Translations under genes and position numbers: made by a program
NCBI GenBank assembly: GCA_963772165.1
Contig: CAVYWA010000012.1
Coordinates: 62,001 to 126,000 of the forward strand
Reading direction: 5' to 3'
Source of the DNA: JAGVPT01 sp963772165
GTDB lineage: Bacteria > Bacteroidota > Ignavibacteria > UBA10030 > UBA8401
Length of the DNA: 64,000 bases
Notes under the pieces: model-generated
The model's database searches: none
The model's input: the letters and a program-made list of their open reading frames with translations, nothing else
Told to the model about the DNA's origin: nothing
In this document: positions 28,394 to 37,432 of the stretch, piece after piece
How the letters are laid out: each line of letters starts with the position of its first letter
Numbering within the stretch: position 1 is the stretch's first letter

Positions 28394-28518
28394 TCCACAA
28401 AGTTCACAAAGAACACGAAGAAAATATGTTTATGAGAATTGATACCCTAAAAATTCTCTACGAGAAAACAATGAATTTCATCCCGCGGATATCACTCAAT
28501 CTTCGTGTCCTTCGTGGA
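28394..28518. repeat. inverted repeat of the CCACAAAG...CACGAAG type
   Basis: TCCACAAAGTTCACAAAGAA then CACGAAG (28394-28420) is answered by CTTCGTGTCCTTCGTGGA (28501-28518). A related sequence (CTTTGTGCCTTCGCGTCTTT then GTGG) lies at 663-686. The element fills the gap between the MFS and pepD genes. No coding frame is seen. Confidence 0.5.
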
Positions 28519-28544
28519 TTATTGACAGCCCATAACACAAGCCA

Positions 28545-30002
28545 CTAATTCACATTCTTCAAAATCCCAAGCAGGAAATTCCAGAATTTTTCAACGGTAT
28601 CGATATGAATTTTCTCGTCGGGAGAGTGAACCCCTTCGAGTGTGGGTCCGAATGATACCATGTCCATGCCCGGAAATTTCTCGCCGATGATGCCGCATTC
28701 AAGTCCTGCATGGATTGCCTTGACTTCCGGCTCCTTTCCGTACAGGGACTGATACGTTGATTTTGCAACTTTTAAGATATGCGATTCGAGGTTAGGTTTC
28801 CACCCGGGATAGCCTTCGGCACGCACAACTTTTGCCCCGCCCAGATCGAAGACTGCCGAAACGCACTGAACGATTTCATCAATTTCCGATGCGACGGAGC
28901 TTCGCTGGCTGGTTGTGAGCACTATTTTATTTTTTTCCGTTCGAATAATCGCTACGTTCGTCGATGTCTCAACCAATCCCGGAATGTCTGCACTCATTTT
29001 GGAAACCCCATGCGGCAGAGCGGCGATCGTCTGAGCCAACATTTTCCATTGAGTCTTCTTGATCACCTTTCCTTTTTTCTTCAACTGGACTTCTTCGATG
29101 GTAATGGAGAGGTCCGGCTCTACTGTTGCCAGCTCGGCTTTCAGGATGGAGTTCCATTGCTCAACAAGCGCTCGAGCTTTCTTGATGCTGTTTTTAGGGA
29201 TATACACTAATGCCTCAGCTTCCCGGGGTATCGCATTGCTTTTGTTGCCCCCTTCGATCATCGAAAGACGCGCATCAACTTTTTCCAAAGCGATAAGAAC
29301 GCGGTTGAGGATCTTGATCGAATTGCCTCGGCCCTTGTCGATTTCCAGCCCCGAGTGGCCGCCGCGCAGCCCTTTCACATGAATCGCTACAGCCGATGAA
29401 TCGCCGGGAGCGTTTTTAAAATTCATGCTCCATGTGCCGACAGTATTGCGTCCTCCAGAGCAGCCGACATACAGCGCCCCTTCTTCTTCCGAGTCGAGAT
29501 TCATCAGTGTTTTGCTTTCAAGCTGCCCGGGTTTTAAATTATTTGCGCCGGTCAATCCGGTTTCTTCGTCAATCGTAAAAAGAAATTCAAGCGGTCCGTG
29601 GACAAGCGATTTATCCTCCATGATGGCAAGGTTGGTGGCTACGGCAATGCCGTTGTCGGCGCCGAGTGTCGTTCCGTTCGCCATGATAAAGTTTCCTTTG
29701 CGAACCAGCTCGATCGGATCTTTTTCGAAATCGTGCACCGTCTCTTTATTTTTCTCGCAAACCATATCGAGATGGCCCTGAAGGCAAATGCTTGGGACGT
29801 TCTCGCGTCCCGGCGATGCAGGCTTCTTGACAACAACATTCAAAAATTTATCCTGCTTGGCTTCTAGTCCAAGGCTTTTTGCCGTTTGGACGACATACGC
29901 CGAAATCTGTTTTTCATTTTTTGAGCCGCGTGGAATTTTGCTGATCTCGGCAAAATATTTCCACACCAGCTCAGGCTTCAATCCTTCAATTGCGTTAGAC
30001 AT
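28545..30002 (-). CDS. pepD: aminoacyl-histidine dipeptidase (PepD family, M20)
   Basis: A 485-residue cytosolic metallopeptidase of the usual PepD length. It starts AIEGLKPELVWKYFAEISKI. The metal-binding motifs are in order: LQGHLDMVCE (His and Asp, about 79-88), GADNGIAVA (about 118-126), FTIDEETGLTGANNL (catalytic and metal Glu, about 146-160) and a late HAGLECGIIGEK. It hydrolyses Xaa-His and other dipeptides. AAAGGGC precedes the ATG. It stands downstream of an OPT peptide transporter and a PqqD-like gene, suggesting uptake and breakdown of peptides by one cluster. Confidence 0.95.
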   Translation of the reverse strand: MSNAIEGLKPELVWKYFAEISKIPRGSKNEKQISAYVVQTAKSLGLEAKQDKFLNVVVKKPASPGRENVPSICLQGHLDMVCEKNKETVHDFEKDPIELVRKGNFIMANGTTLGADNGIAVATNLAIMEDKSLVHGPLEFLFTIDEETGLTGANNLKPGQLESKTLMNLDSEEEGALYVGCSGGRNTVGTWSMNFKNAPGDSSAVAIHVKGLRGGHSGLEIDKGRGNSIKILNRVLIALEKVDARLSMIEGGNKSNAIPREAEALVYIPKNSIKKARALVEQWNSILKAELATVEPDLSITIEEVQLKKKGKVIKKTQWKMLAQTIAALPHGVSKMSADIPGLVETSTNVAIIRTEKNKIVLTTSQRSSVASEIDEIVQCVSAVFDLGGAKVVRAEGYPGWKPNLESHILKVAKSTYQSLYGKEPEVKAIHAGLECGIIGEKFPGMDMVSFGPTLEGVHSPDEKIHIDTVEKFWNFLLGILKNVN

Positions 30003-30067
30003 TGTTTTGCCCTTTCATCATTTAGTACAGTTTTTAGACTCAATTGCGAAATCTATCATTTCACAAT

Positions 30068-30463
30068 TCACTTTTCACTTTTTTCTACCATCATTCCTTC
30101 GTTCGATTTTCCCTTTATCAACAGGGATTGAGACTCGTCAAGCCTTCGGATGAACAGACCGATGCGCTCGTACAGCGAATCCACCTCTTCACCAAATTTC
30201 TCCCCCATCTTCTGCCCCATATCACGGACGGTTGTGTTCCCGTCGCAGGCATTCCAAATATAACTGCCGTACTTGTCAAGCTTCAAACGAATGTAGGGTT
30301 TTGCCAGCAGCGGGATAAGCCAGCGAACGGTCCATTGATTTTGGAATTTCGGCACGAGAAGAGTGACTAAACCTTCTTCATTCGTTTCCGACCGGGCATT
30401 CCGAATCGGTTTTAGGTCAAGAAGATTCAGCGCCCGTGCAGTTTCGGAATTCACATGCTTCAC
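30068..30463 (-). CDS. PqqD-like (RRE-fold) protein
   Basis: A 131-residue protein with the PqqD pattern: RNARSETNEEGLVTLLVP, KPYIRLKLDKYGSYIWNACD then GNTTVRD, and a closing helix VDSLYERIGLFIRRLDESQS. PqqD and related RRE domains bind precursor peptides and hand them to modifying enzymes. No radical SAM protein or precursor peptide is evident nearby. The likely start is GTG at 30463. It lies 29 bases downstream of the OPT transporter and 65 upstream of pepD, between import and hydrolysis of peptides. A peptide-binding role in that pathway is an inference. Confidence 0.85.
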   Translation of the reverse strand: MKHVNSETARALNLLDLKPIRNARSETNEEGLVTLLVPKFQNQWTVRWLIPLLAKPYIRLKLDKYGSYIWNACDGNTTVRDMGQKMGEKFGEEVDSLYERIGLFIRRLDESQSLLIKGKSNEGMMVEKSEK

Positions 30464-30492
30464 TTAGAGTAATGAACCAAAATCATGGCGGC

Positions 30493-32538
30493 TCAAAACA
30501 CTGCCGTAGGCGGCGCCGGGTCTTCAGGCTTGCCGGCATTCCGCAGCGGTATCTGGACAAGAAGCCAGGCGATAGCCAGAAATACAAGGAGGCTTACGCT
30601 GAACGGAAATGGGAGAAATGAGAACGTCGACGGTAAAGCGTCGGCATATTTGATCTCAAAAAATGCGAGGCCGGCAAACAGAAGTCCGATGAGGGCTTCG
30701 CCTGCTATTAATCCGGCGGCGATGAGCACCCCGGTATTTTCAACACGGGCTTTTTGTGCATCGTTGTGTTTCTTCTTCTCGTTCATTCGTTCGACGATTC
30801 CCTTGATGGCTCCGCCGATGAAAATTGCGAAAGTCGTTTCAAGCGGCAGGTACATTCCGACGCTGACAAGCATCGGGCTTTTCACCTGCATCAAAATGAA
30901 CCCGAGCCCCATCAGCATGCCGACGATGATCAATGGCCACGCCATTTGTCCGCCGACAATACCCTGCGACAAAAGCGCCATGAGACTCGCCTGGGGAGCC
31001 GGGAGTGCTTTGCCTCCGAACCCTGTTCCTCCTGTATTGATGTCGCCTTGATGCAGAACGACAAGAGGGATGAACATGACGAGCGATGCAAGCGCAACTC
31101 CGGCCAAATCACCAACCTGCATTTTCCATGGAGTTCCGCCGAGGATGTGCCCGACTTTCAAATCTTGCAGCATCTCTCCCGCAACGGCGGCGGACACGCA
31201 GACAACAGCGGCAACACCAAGAACGGCCGCCACGCCCGATGTTCCCTTCATTCCAAGGGCAACCATCAGCAACGCCGCGACCAGCAACGTTGACAGCGTC
31301 AATCCGCTAATCGGATTATTGCTCGAGCCGATAATGCCGACAAGGTAGCCTGAAACCGCCGCAAAAAAGAATCCGGCAATAATCATGACGATCGTGGCAA
31401 CCAGCGCTGCCACAATATCCTGTGCAAAATAATCGTAGATGAAAAATGTCGCCACCGCAGCCGCGAGTATTCCGAACATGACCCACTTAAAGCTCAAATC
31501 CTGCTCGGTGCGCTTCTGAACATGCTCGCCCGTTGCGGCTTTCTTCACATCGCCGACAGAGCGCCCGATACCCGTGATCAAACTCTTTCTCATGCGGAAC
31601 AACGTAAATGCCGCACTCACAAGCATGCCGCCGATGGCGATGGGACGAACGATGAAACGCCACACGTTGTCTGCCAATGCAATCCACGATTCGTTCGTCG
31701 GTGCGCTGCTCGTGGCCGCCAGGGTGGGGCCGATGAAGTACGTGAGAATCGGAACAAATAGTCCCCATGCGAGCAGGCCGCCGCTGAAATTCAACGAAGA
31801 AAGTTTCGGGCCGATAATATAGCCCACACCGATATACGCGGGGCTGACAGCCGGCGAGCTGAGCAGCAGTCCGCTTTGCGCGGTCGCGTTTCCGCTTCCG
31901 CGCAGACCGATCGTTGCTTTGGAAAACTCGACGAATTTTTCCCATGCCGCCGAAAAAATATTAAACTGGACTGCCGATTGGATCAACGCACCGATGCCCA
32001 TGGCACTGAAAAGAAATTTCGCTCCTGTGCCGCCGCCACGCCCGGCTTTATGAATTTCCGAAGCGGCAACTGATTCCGGAAACGGAAGCTCGACATCCTC
32101 AACCATCACACGGCGAAGCAACGCAACAAACATAATTCCTAGGACACCGCCGACGAACATGATTACGGTGGAGATAAGATAATGGCCCGCAGTCGCAAAG
32201 TCAGGCCATATTCCGGCGATAAAAAATGCCGGAATAGTAAATATCGCTCCGGCGGCTACCGATTCGCCGATGGAACCCACGGTACGGGCGAAGTTCTCTT
32301 CAAGGATTGAGCCTTTCATTAAACGCAACAACGCCATTCCGATCACCGCAGCCGGATAGGTTGCGGCGATTGTCATGCCGGCCTTCAATCCGAGGTACGC
32401 ATTTGCAGCGCCGAGAATGACGCACATGACAAGCCCGATGAGGAGCGCACGGACGGAAAATTCCGTCATCGAAGTTTCTGCCGGAACATACGGCCTGAAC
32501 GCCGATCCGCCGCTTCCCGTGGATGTTGTTTCAGCCAT
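30493..32538 (-). CDS. OPT family oligopeptide transporter
   Basis: A 681-residue polytopic membrane protein, preceded by AAGGAGAG, with some fifteen hydrophobic spans. The N-terminus (VRALLIGLVMCVILGAANAY LGLKAGMT region, about 28-55) is the OPT hallmark, followed by YPAAVIGMALLRLM and GTGAKFLFSAMGIGALIQ. Bacterial members import oligopeptides or metal-peptide conjugates with protons. It heads a three-gene set with a PqqD-like protein and PepD, supporting peptide uptake as its role. Confidence 0.92.
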   Translation of the reverse strand: MAETTSTGSGGSAFRPYVPAETSMTEFSVRALLIGLVMCVILGAANAYLGLKAGMTIAATYPAAVIGMALLRLMKGSILEENFARTVGSIGESVAAGAIFTIPAFFIAGIWPDFATAGHYLISTVIMFVGGVLGIMFVALLRRVMVEDVELPFPESVAASEIHKAGRGGGTGAKFLFSAMGIGALIQSAVQFNIFSAAWEKFVEFSKATIGLRGSGNATAQSGLLLSSPAVSPAYIGVGYIIGPKLSSLNFSGGLLAWGLFVPILTYFIGPTLAATSSAPTNESWIALADNVWRFIVRPIAIGGMLVSAAFTLFRMRKSLITGIGRSVGDVKKAATGEHVQKRTEQDLSFKWVMFGILAAAVATFFIYDYFAQDIVAALVATIVMIIAGFFFAAVSGYLVGIIGSSNNPISGLTLSTLLVAALLMVALGMKGTSGVAAVLGVAAVVCVSAAVAGEMLQDLKVGHILGGTPWKMQVGDLAGVALASLVMFIPLVVLHQGDINTGGTGFGGKALPAPQASLMALLSQGIVGGQMAWPLIIVGMLMGLGFILMQVKSPMLVSVGMYLPLETTFAIFIGGAIKGIVERMNEKKKHNDAQKARVENTGVLIAAGLIAGEALIGLLFAGLAFFEIKYADALPSTFSFLPFPFSVSLLVFLAIAWLLVQIPLRNAGKPEDPAPPTAVF

Positions 32539-32692
32539 GATACTCTCCTTCTTATAGATAATGAATTACGCGTCGATCTTCATTCCGTCCAATACTATTT
32601 CAATTGAATGCTCTAGCATTTTTTTACCGCTCACGAAGTGATGCCTTCGGCACAAGGCGCGGAGAAGGCTGAGGGTATTGTTATTCTTTATA

Positions 32693-32888
32693 TTAGAAGC
32701 CATCTCAAAAATGGTTTCGATGTAGAATGCATTTGTAAATGTCATGCTGATCCCGCTGCAAAGCAGCGGGAGAAGCATCTACGACACTGAAGCCTCGTAG
32801 ATTCACGATGCATAATTGTCATGGATTCTTCACTCCGCTTCGCTCCGTTCAGAATGACATTTTTGGGGGTTTTTGAGATAGCTTCTAA
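32693..32888. mobile_element. MITE-like element with 19-bp terminal inverted repeats, copy d
   Basis: TTAGAAGCCATCTCAAAAA (32693-32711) is the inverted copy, with one mismatch, of TTTTTGAGATAGCTTCTAA (32870-32888). Both ends are bordered by the dinucleotide TA, as expected for IS630/Tc1-type target duplication, though TA is too short to prove it. The 158-base interior holds a hairpin (CCCGCTGCAAAGCAGCGGG) and the motif ATTCTTCACTCCGCTTCGCT then CCGTTCAGAATGACA. It carries no transposase. It sits in the 409-base gap between the OPT transporter and proline dehydrogenase genes. The rest of the gap shows no gene. Confidence 0.65.
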
Positions 32889-32947
32889 TAACTTATGGCG
32901 TGCTTGGCGTTAAATACAAGATTATTTAATGAGAATGGATCCGGTTT

Positions 32948-33850
32948 TCAAGAATCGCCCAGAAAAATACTTTTAGCGATATACCCTGCCATTTGCGGAT
33001 TCTCTTTCAAACGGCGGACAGAGTACGCGTACCATTGCTTACCGTACGGCGTGTAAACACGCAACCGGTGTCCCTCACGAATCAATTCGTTGCGCTTCTC
33101 TCCCCGGACGCCGAGCAACATCTGAAACTCATACTCGCCCGGCGAAAGCTTCATTTCCCGGATCATTGCTTTTGCCCCGTTGAGCAGCACGTCGTCATGT
33201 GTCGCGATACCGACGTAACATCGGGCATCGAGCAACATCCTGAGCAAGCGAAGGTAATTTTGCTGAATTTCTTCCCTCCCTTTGAATGCAATTTCTACCG
33301 GTTCGTTGTAGATACCTTTGCAGAGACGAACCCTGGCCTTCCCAGCGGCAAACTGGCGAATATCCACCTCGCTTCTCCTGAGATATGCCTGAATGACGAT
33401 GCCGACATTCGAATATTTTTCCTTGACCGCATAAAAGATTTTCAGCGTATCGTCCGTACAGGTATGGTCCTCCATGTCGATACGGACAAAATTATTTTTT
33501 GCTTTCGCAGCCTCCAGAATTTCTTCGACGTTCGACTGACAAAAGGCGATGTCGATCTTGAGGCCCAGCTGCGTCAGCTTCACCGAGATGTTGGCATCGA
33601 GTGCATTGCCGGCAATCGCCGTAAGCACCCGTTTGCATTCTTCCCGCGCGGCAATTGCTTCTTCGCGCGTCGTGATATCCTCGCCGAGCACGTCAACCGT
33701 CGCCATGGCCTTTCCGGCGTTCAGCGCCTTCACGGTGCGTATTGCGTCGGCAAGGTCTTCACCCGCGATATACGGTTTGGCAAATCGGGCGACAACTGGT
33801 TTCGGAATTAACGGGAGGAGTGCAACGATGAGTTGATTGAAAATATTCAT
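32948..33850 (-). CDS. proline dehydrogenase
   Basis: A 300-residue single-domain proline dehydrogenase, which oxidises proline to pyrroline-5-carboxylate with FAD and passes electrons to quinone. Conserved segments include NISVKLTQLGLKID, NFVRIDMEDHTCTDDTLKIF, IQAYLRRSEVD (FAD region), RLCKGIYNEP, and GIATHDD followed by FQMLLGVR and YTPYGKQWYAYSVRRLKENP. Length fits the monofunctional type. The P5C dehydrogenase partner is not in the window. It lies six bases after the DUF4139 gene, the last in a five-gene run, an unusual setting for catabolism. Confidence 0.95.
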   Translation of the reverse strand: MNIFNQLIVALLPLIPKPVVARFAKPYIAGEDLADAIRTVKALNAGKAMATVDVLGEDITTREEAIAAREECKRVLTAIAGNALDANISVKLTQLGLKIDIAFCQSNVEEILEAAKAKNNFVRIDMEDHTCTDDTLKIFYAVKEKYSNVGIVIQAYLRRSEVDIRQFAAGKARVRLCKGIYNEPVEIAFKGREEIQQNYLRLLRMLLDARCYVGIATHDDVLLNGAKAMIREMKLSPGEYEFQMLLGVRGEKRNELIREGHRLRVYTPYGKQWYAYSVRRLKENPQMAGYIAKSIFLGDS

Positions 33851-33856
33851 GCTATT

Positions 33857-35491
33857 TTATTCGATTCCGGAAATGACGGTTCCTTGTGGGTATTCAACAT
33901 TGAATTTAAGCTTCCAGCTTTTCTTTTCACCGGGGTTCAGCGACATGGTCCAGGTTATGAACCCCTGATCATCCCGGCGCATTTCCTTTTCCGCCGGTTC
34001 TACCTGTTCAACAACAATTTTCTCGTTCTGTGAGACAGGCAGTTGGTCTTGCACAGAAATTTTTTGCTCCGTCTTTTTTGTATTCTCGAGAGTGAAACTA
34101 AATTCGTACGTTACCCTGACATTTTTGGTGAATGTCCCGGTATAGTCGGTGAATTTGTTAACCAGCTTCCGCCCAATTTTGATCGCCGGGTCGACGCCGA
34201 GATACACATCGAACGATTCGTCCGGGGAGGTCATTTTCATTGATGACGTTGAGACGAAATCATCGTTTGAAAAAATATTTGCAGTGCCTCCCAGGAACGG
34301 CGCGGCGGTTGTATTCTTGACGGTTGCTTTACAATACACGAACGGTGAAAGTTTGGGCGTTGACGAGTATGAAAAATCTGCGTGCAATCGATCAATGGCA
34401 ATCGTGACCTTGTGCCGCACATTGTCCGATGGAATAGTCGAATGAGACGGAATGTGGAACGTTGCCGAAATCGCTTGTGTCTCGACTTCTGCAACCGGTG
34501 TTTCGATGGCCTGCATTGCGCCGCCGGCGGCCGATTGATCGGACAATTCAATCATGTTATGCGCCGTAACCTGAGCATTCGAGGCACTTTTTTTAAAAGC
34601 GGGCGTCGGTTGTGCAATATTGATGTACCAGGGAAATAATTCGGGCTTCACTCCGCCGATATCCGGGCGCGCCGTCGACAAGGAAATATCGGCGTTCGTC
34701 CAGTCCTCCCCGGTGTTTTGCTGTACGAATCCGTCATAGCCGAGTTCAACATCCTGCGATTCCGTCGACACGCGCACATCGTATTGCGGGTACCAGCGAG
34801 CACCGGCGACGACGTACGATGAAAAGAGGCGAACTTCGCCCGCCTTCGCAACCTGAACCTCCACAATGATATTTTTCACCGATTTTCGGGACCGCGGCGA
34901 GATTTGGTTGATCTGTTTCTGCAGCGCATCGATCTTATTTTGAATGTCCGCGCGGTCTTTAACAAGCTTGCGTTCTTCGGCAAAATTTTTGTTCAGGTTT
35001 GAGTCAAAAAAAGAGAGCACCTTTTGCCAATCTTCAATCGTCGGACGCTGCACTTTTAGATCTTTGTTGATATTGTCGGCTGTCTGGGCTTTGATCTGCA
35101 GTATGAAATCGCGTTCGGTGCCCAGGGTGCTGAGGCGGTCGCTGAGTTCGTTTGTTTGGGTCTGCAGCTCTTGAATTTTCGTTTGCAGCGTGCGTATCCG
35201 TTCTTCGGGAATTGTGTCAAGAAAGGACGTTTCAACATGGACATCCACAATCTTTGCACCGGCCGCTTCTCCGAAGACGCGCACCGATTGGTCGATAATA
35301 TTTGCAGGAAGACTGTTGAATGAAAGGAGATAATTCCCCGGTTGGAGCGAAACCTGTCCCATGCGCGTGACAGCCGCACGGTCGTTGTACACCGTCACCG
35401 ACGCGACCGTCGAAGGCAGCACCGTCGGTTCTGCACTAAGCGATGAGCCTGCGGCAAGCCACATCGAAAAAAGGCAAAATTTTACATCCAT
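33857..35491 (-). CDS. DUF4139 / mucoidy inhibitor MuiA-like exported protein
   Basis: A 544-residue protein with a signal peptide (residues 1-19). The N-terminal DUF4140-like beta domain follows (ASVTVYNDRAAVTRMGQVSL, about 30-50), then a long coiled coil (IRTLQTKIQELQTQTNELSD, about 98-205), then the DUF4139 beta-rich domain (about 215-540; YDVRVSTESQDVELGYDGFV, NTGEDWTNADISLSTARP). Family function is unknown, though a mucoidy phenotype was reported for the founding member. It stands between an outer-membrane barrel gene (56 bases upstream) and proline dehydrogenase. Confidence 0.88.
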   Translation of the reverse strand: MDVKFCLFSMWLAAGSSLSAEPTVLPSTVASVTVYNDRAAVTRMGQVSLQPGNYLLSFNSLPANIIDQSVRVFGEAAGAKIVDVHVETSFLDTIPEERIRTLQTKIQELQTQTNELSDRLSTLGTERDFILQIKAQTADNINKDLKVQRPTIEDWQKVLSFFDSNLNKNFAEERKLVKDRADIQNKIDALQKQINQISPRSRKSVKNIIVEVQVAKAGEVRLFSSYVVAGARWYPQYDVRVSTESQDVELGYDGFVQQNTGEDWTNADISLSTARPDIGGVKPELFPWYINIAQPTPAFKKSASNAQVTAHNMIELSDQSAAGGAMQAIETPVAEVETQAISATFHIPSHSTIPSDNVRHKVTIAIDRLHADFSYSSTPKLSPFVYCKATVKNTTAAPFLGGTANIFSNDDFVSTSSMKMTSPDESFDVYLGVDPAIKIGRKLVNKFTDYTGTFTKNVRVTYEFSFTLENTKKTEQKISVQDQLPVSQNEKIVVEQVEPAEKEMRRDDQGFITWTMSLNPGEKKSWKLKFNVEYPQGTVISGIE

Positions 35492-35547
35492 GACAAACCC
35501 ATGTACTGAAAAACCGGCATCGCCTTGCCGGCGAATCCGGCGTCACG

Positions 35548-36882
35548 TCAGAGAGGAACCACAATCGATACTTTCGGTTCAACGCGTTTTTGTGCCACGA
35601 AATATGTATTGCCGTTCGCATCAACTTCGGGCGCGAAGGTCCATGTATACAACATCGACACGATCATGAACGGATACGGTTTATATCCGATGGAAGCGTA
35701 GAGGAGCGAGCGTTGATCCAACGTGAAGACATCTTTGTTGTTCTTAATATATTTTTTATCGTATCCTGCGTCGACGATAAATATCGGAAGCATATTCCCG
35801 GTGGACGTGCCGATGTGAAGCGTGCCGCTCGTATCGATCTTATCGAGCTTTGTATACATTCCGCGAATTTGAAGCTTACCGAGAAGCGCGATCGTCAGGT
35901 CGCCGAAATATCCGGGTTCGGCAGTGACATTGTCGAGCATTTGTGCTTTGCTGGAAAATACTGTACCGGCAAGCTCGTACCGGTCGAGCTCATAAAATGC
36001 ATCAAAATAATCAGCGATAAATTTGTCGCCTGACCAGCGGCGTTCAAACTTCGTAAAAATGTTGAGGAGGCCCATTCCGGAAAAATCCGTTTGCAGTCCG
36101 ACCGCCCCCCCGCTGCCGAACGAAAGTATTTTCGCATAGTCGGCATACAGCGTCGAGCTTACTGTTGGGACACGCACGAGGGGGAAACCGAGGTCAGCAC
36201 CGACAATGTTGATCGTTCCGTCATTCGATGTCGTTGGCACACCGTTCACAATCGTGTAGCCGGTATCCTTCGAGTCGCGGCGCAAATCTCCGGCCCATGT
36301 CGCGCCGAATTCCAATTTCCCGATGACCGGCACGCTGGCGAGAGTTGTAAACTGGAGGGGATTCACGTGCGCCCTCAGGCCGACGACACCCAGCCGGGCA
36401 AAATCGCTGTAGACGGTCTCCAGGCCGTATTTGCCGAAATTCAAATCGAATTCGGTGCCGAGCCGCCTGTCGTCGTAGCTCGGACTGTTATTGTAGAGAT
36501 ACATAATAAAGCCGTGGCCGAGCTGTGAATAATCCAGTACCCCAAGGCGCGCGTACACATCGTCTCCTTTATGTCCCCAACGCACATAACGGATCATGCG
36601 GACATAGTCGTACGCCGTTGAATCGAAACCCACTTTCCGGATTTTCTGGTCCGAACTGCTGATAAGCAGATTGATGTCCAATCCCACGCCAAACTTTCCA
36701 AATGCCAGGTCCGGAGCAAAATTGATGAGATAGTACTCCTGCCCGTTAATCCAGGTAAGTCCAAGTCCTCCGGCAATCGAACTCGGGTCGGGTTGTCCGG
36801 TCATCGTCGCGAGGGATTTTTGCGCAACTGCCGTCGAAGATAAAAGCGCGAGCATCATGATTGCGAGAAAATAATTTTTCAT
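35548..36882 (-). CDS. predicted outer-membrane beta-barrel protein
   Basis: A 444-residue exported protein (signal peptide residues 1-20) with alternating aromatic strands and short turns throughout (LGLTWINGQEYYLINFAPDL, SLLYASIGYKPYPFMIVSML), ending in a hydrophobic strand, as in outer-membrane barrels. No plug domain or TonB box is seen. ATG at 36882 is one base after the spmB stop, indicating translational coupling. It may form a channel or act as an assembly partner for the downstream DUF4139 protein. No specific family was recognised. Confidence 0.7.
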   Translation of the reverse strand: MKNYFLAIMMLALLSSTAVAQKSLATMTGQPDPSSIAGGLGLTWINGQEYYLINFAPDLAFGKFGVGLDINLLISSSDQKIRKVGFDSTAYDYVRMIRYVRWGHKGDDVYARLGVLDYSQLGHGFIMYLYNNSPSYDDRRLGTEFDLNFGKYGLETVYSDFARLGVVGLRAHVNPLQFTTLASVPVIGKLEFGATWAGDLRRDSKDTGYTIVNGVPTTSNDGTINIVGADLGFPLVRVPTVSSTLYADYAKILSFGSGGAVGLQTDFSGMGLLNIFTKFERRWSGDKFIADYFDAFYELDRYELAGTVFSSKAQMLDNVTAEPGYFGDLTIALLGKLQIRGMYTKLDKIDTSGTLHIGTSTGNMLPIFIVDAGYDKKYIKNNKDVFTLDQRSLLYASIGYKPYPFMIVSMLYTWTFAPEVDANGNTYFVAQKRVEPKVSIVVPL

Positions 36883-36883
36883 A

Positions 36884-37432
36884 TCATACACCAAAAAATA
36901 TTCGACATATAAAAAGGGCGCCTAACATTCCGAAAATGTCGGCGATTATTCCCGCCGGAACGGCGTGTCGTGTATTTTTGATACCGACTGCACCAAAATA
37001 CACTGCAAGGACATAGAACGTTGTTTCCGAACTGCCATACATTGTAGAGGCAAGGACACCGATGAATGAATCCGGGCCGTGCACTTTCATCAGCTCCGTC
37101 ATCAATCCCATTGAGCCGCTCCCCGACAACGGCCGGAGGATCGCGAGGGGGACTGTCTCAGGGGGCATCCCGATAAGATTGGACACCGGCGAAAGAACCG
37201 CGATCACGACGTCCATCGCCCCGCTTGCGCGGAAAATCCCGATGGCAACAAGCATCGCCACTAAATACGGGATGATCTTTATGGCAACGTGAAACCCGTC
37301 CTTCGCCCCCTCGACAAACACTTCATAGACCTTCACCTTCCGCACAATTCCCCATCCGACGAAGACAAAGAACATCAACGGTATAGCAAAGACAGAAATA
37401 ATATTGATAATATTTCGGAATAGTTCAACCAT
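36884..37432 (-). CDS. spmB: SpmB-like nucleoside-recognition (Gate) membrane protein
   Basis: A 182-residue membrane protein with about five hydrophobic segments. The motif LRPLSGSGSMGLMTELMKVH, then GPDSFIGVLASTMYGSSETT with FYVLAVYFGAVGIKNTRHA, is typical of spore maturation protein B and related Gate-domain transport proteins. These occur widely in non-sporulating Bacteroidota, where the role is unclear, possibly transport. The start at 37432 overlaps the end of spmA by eight bases, and the next gene begins one base after its stop. Confidence 0.9.
   Translation of the reverse strand: MVELFRNIINIISVFAIPLMFFVFVGWGIVRKVKVYEVFVEGAKDGFHVAIKIIPYLVAMLVAIGIFRASGAMDVVIAVLSPVSNLIGMPPETVPLAILRPLSGSGSMGLMTELMKVHGPDSFIGVLASTMYGSSETTFYVLAVYFGAVGIKNTRHAVPAGIIADIFGMLGALFICRIFFGV

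Noticed and set aside
32566..32778. 70-codon open frame downstream of the OPT start
   Set aside because: Its first third is MITE copy d sequence; no ribosome-binding site or domain is visible.
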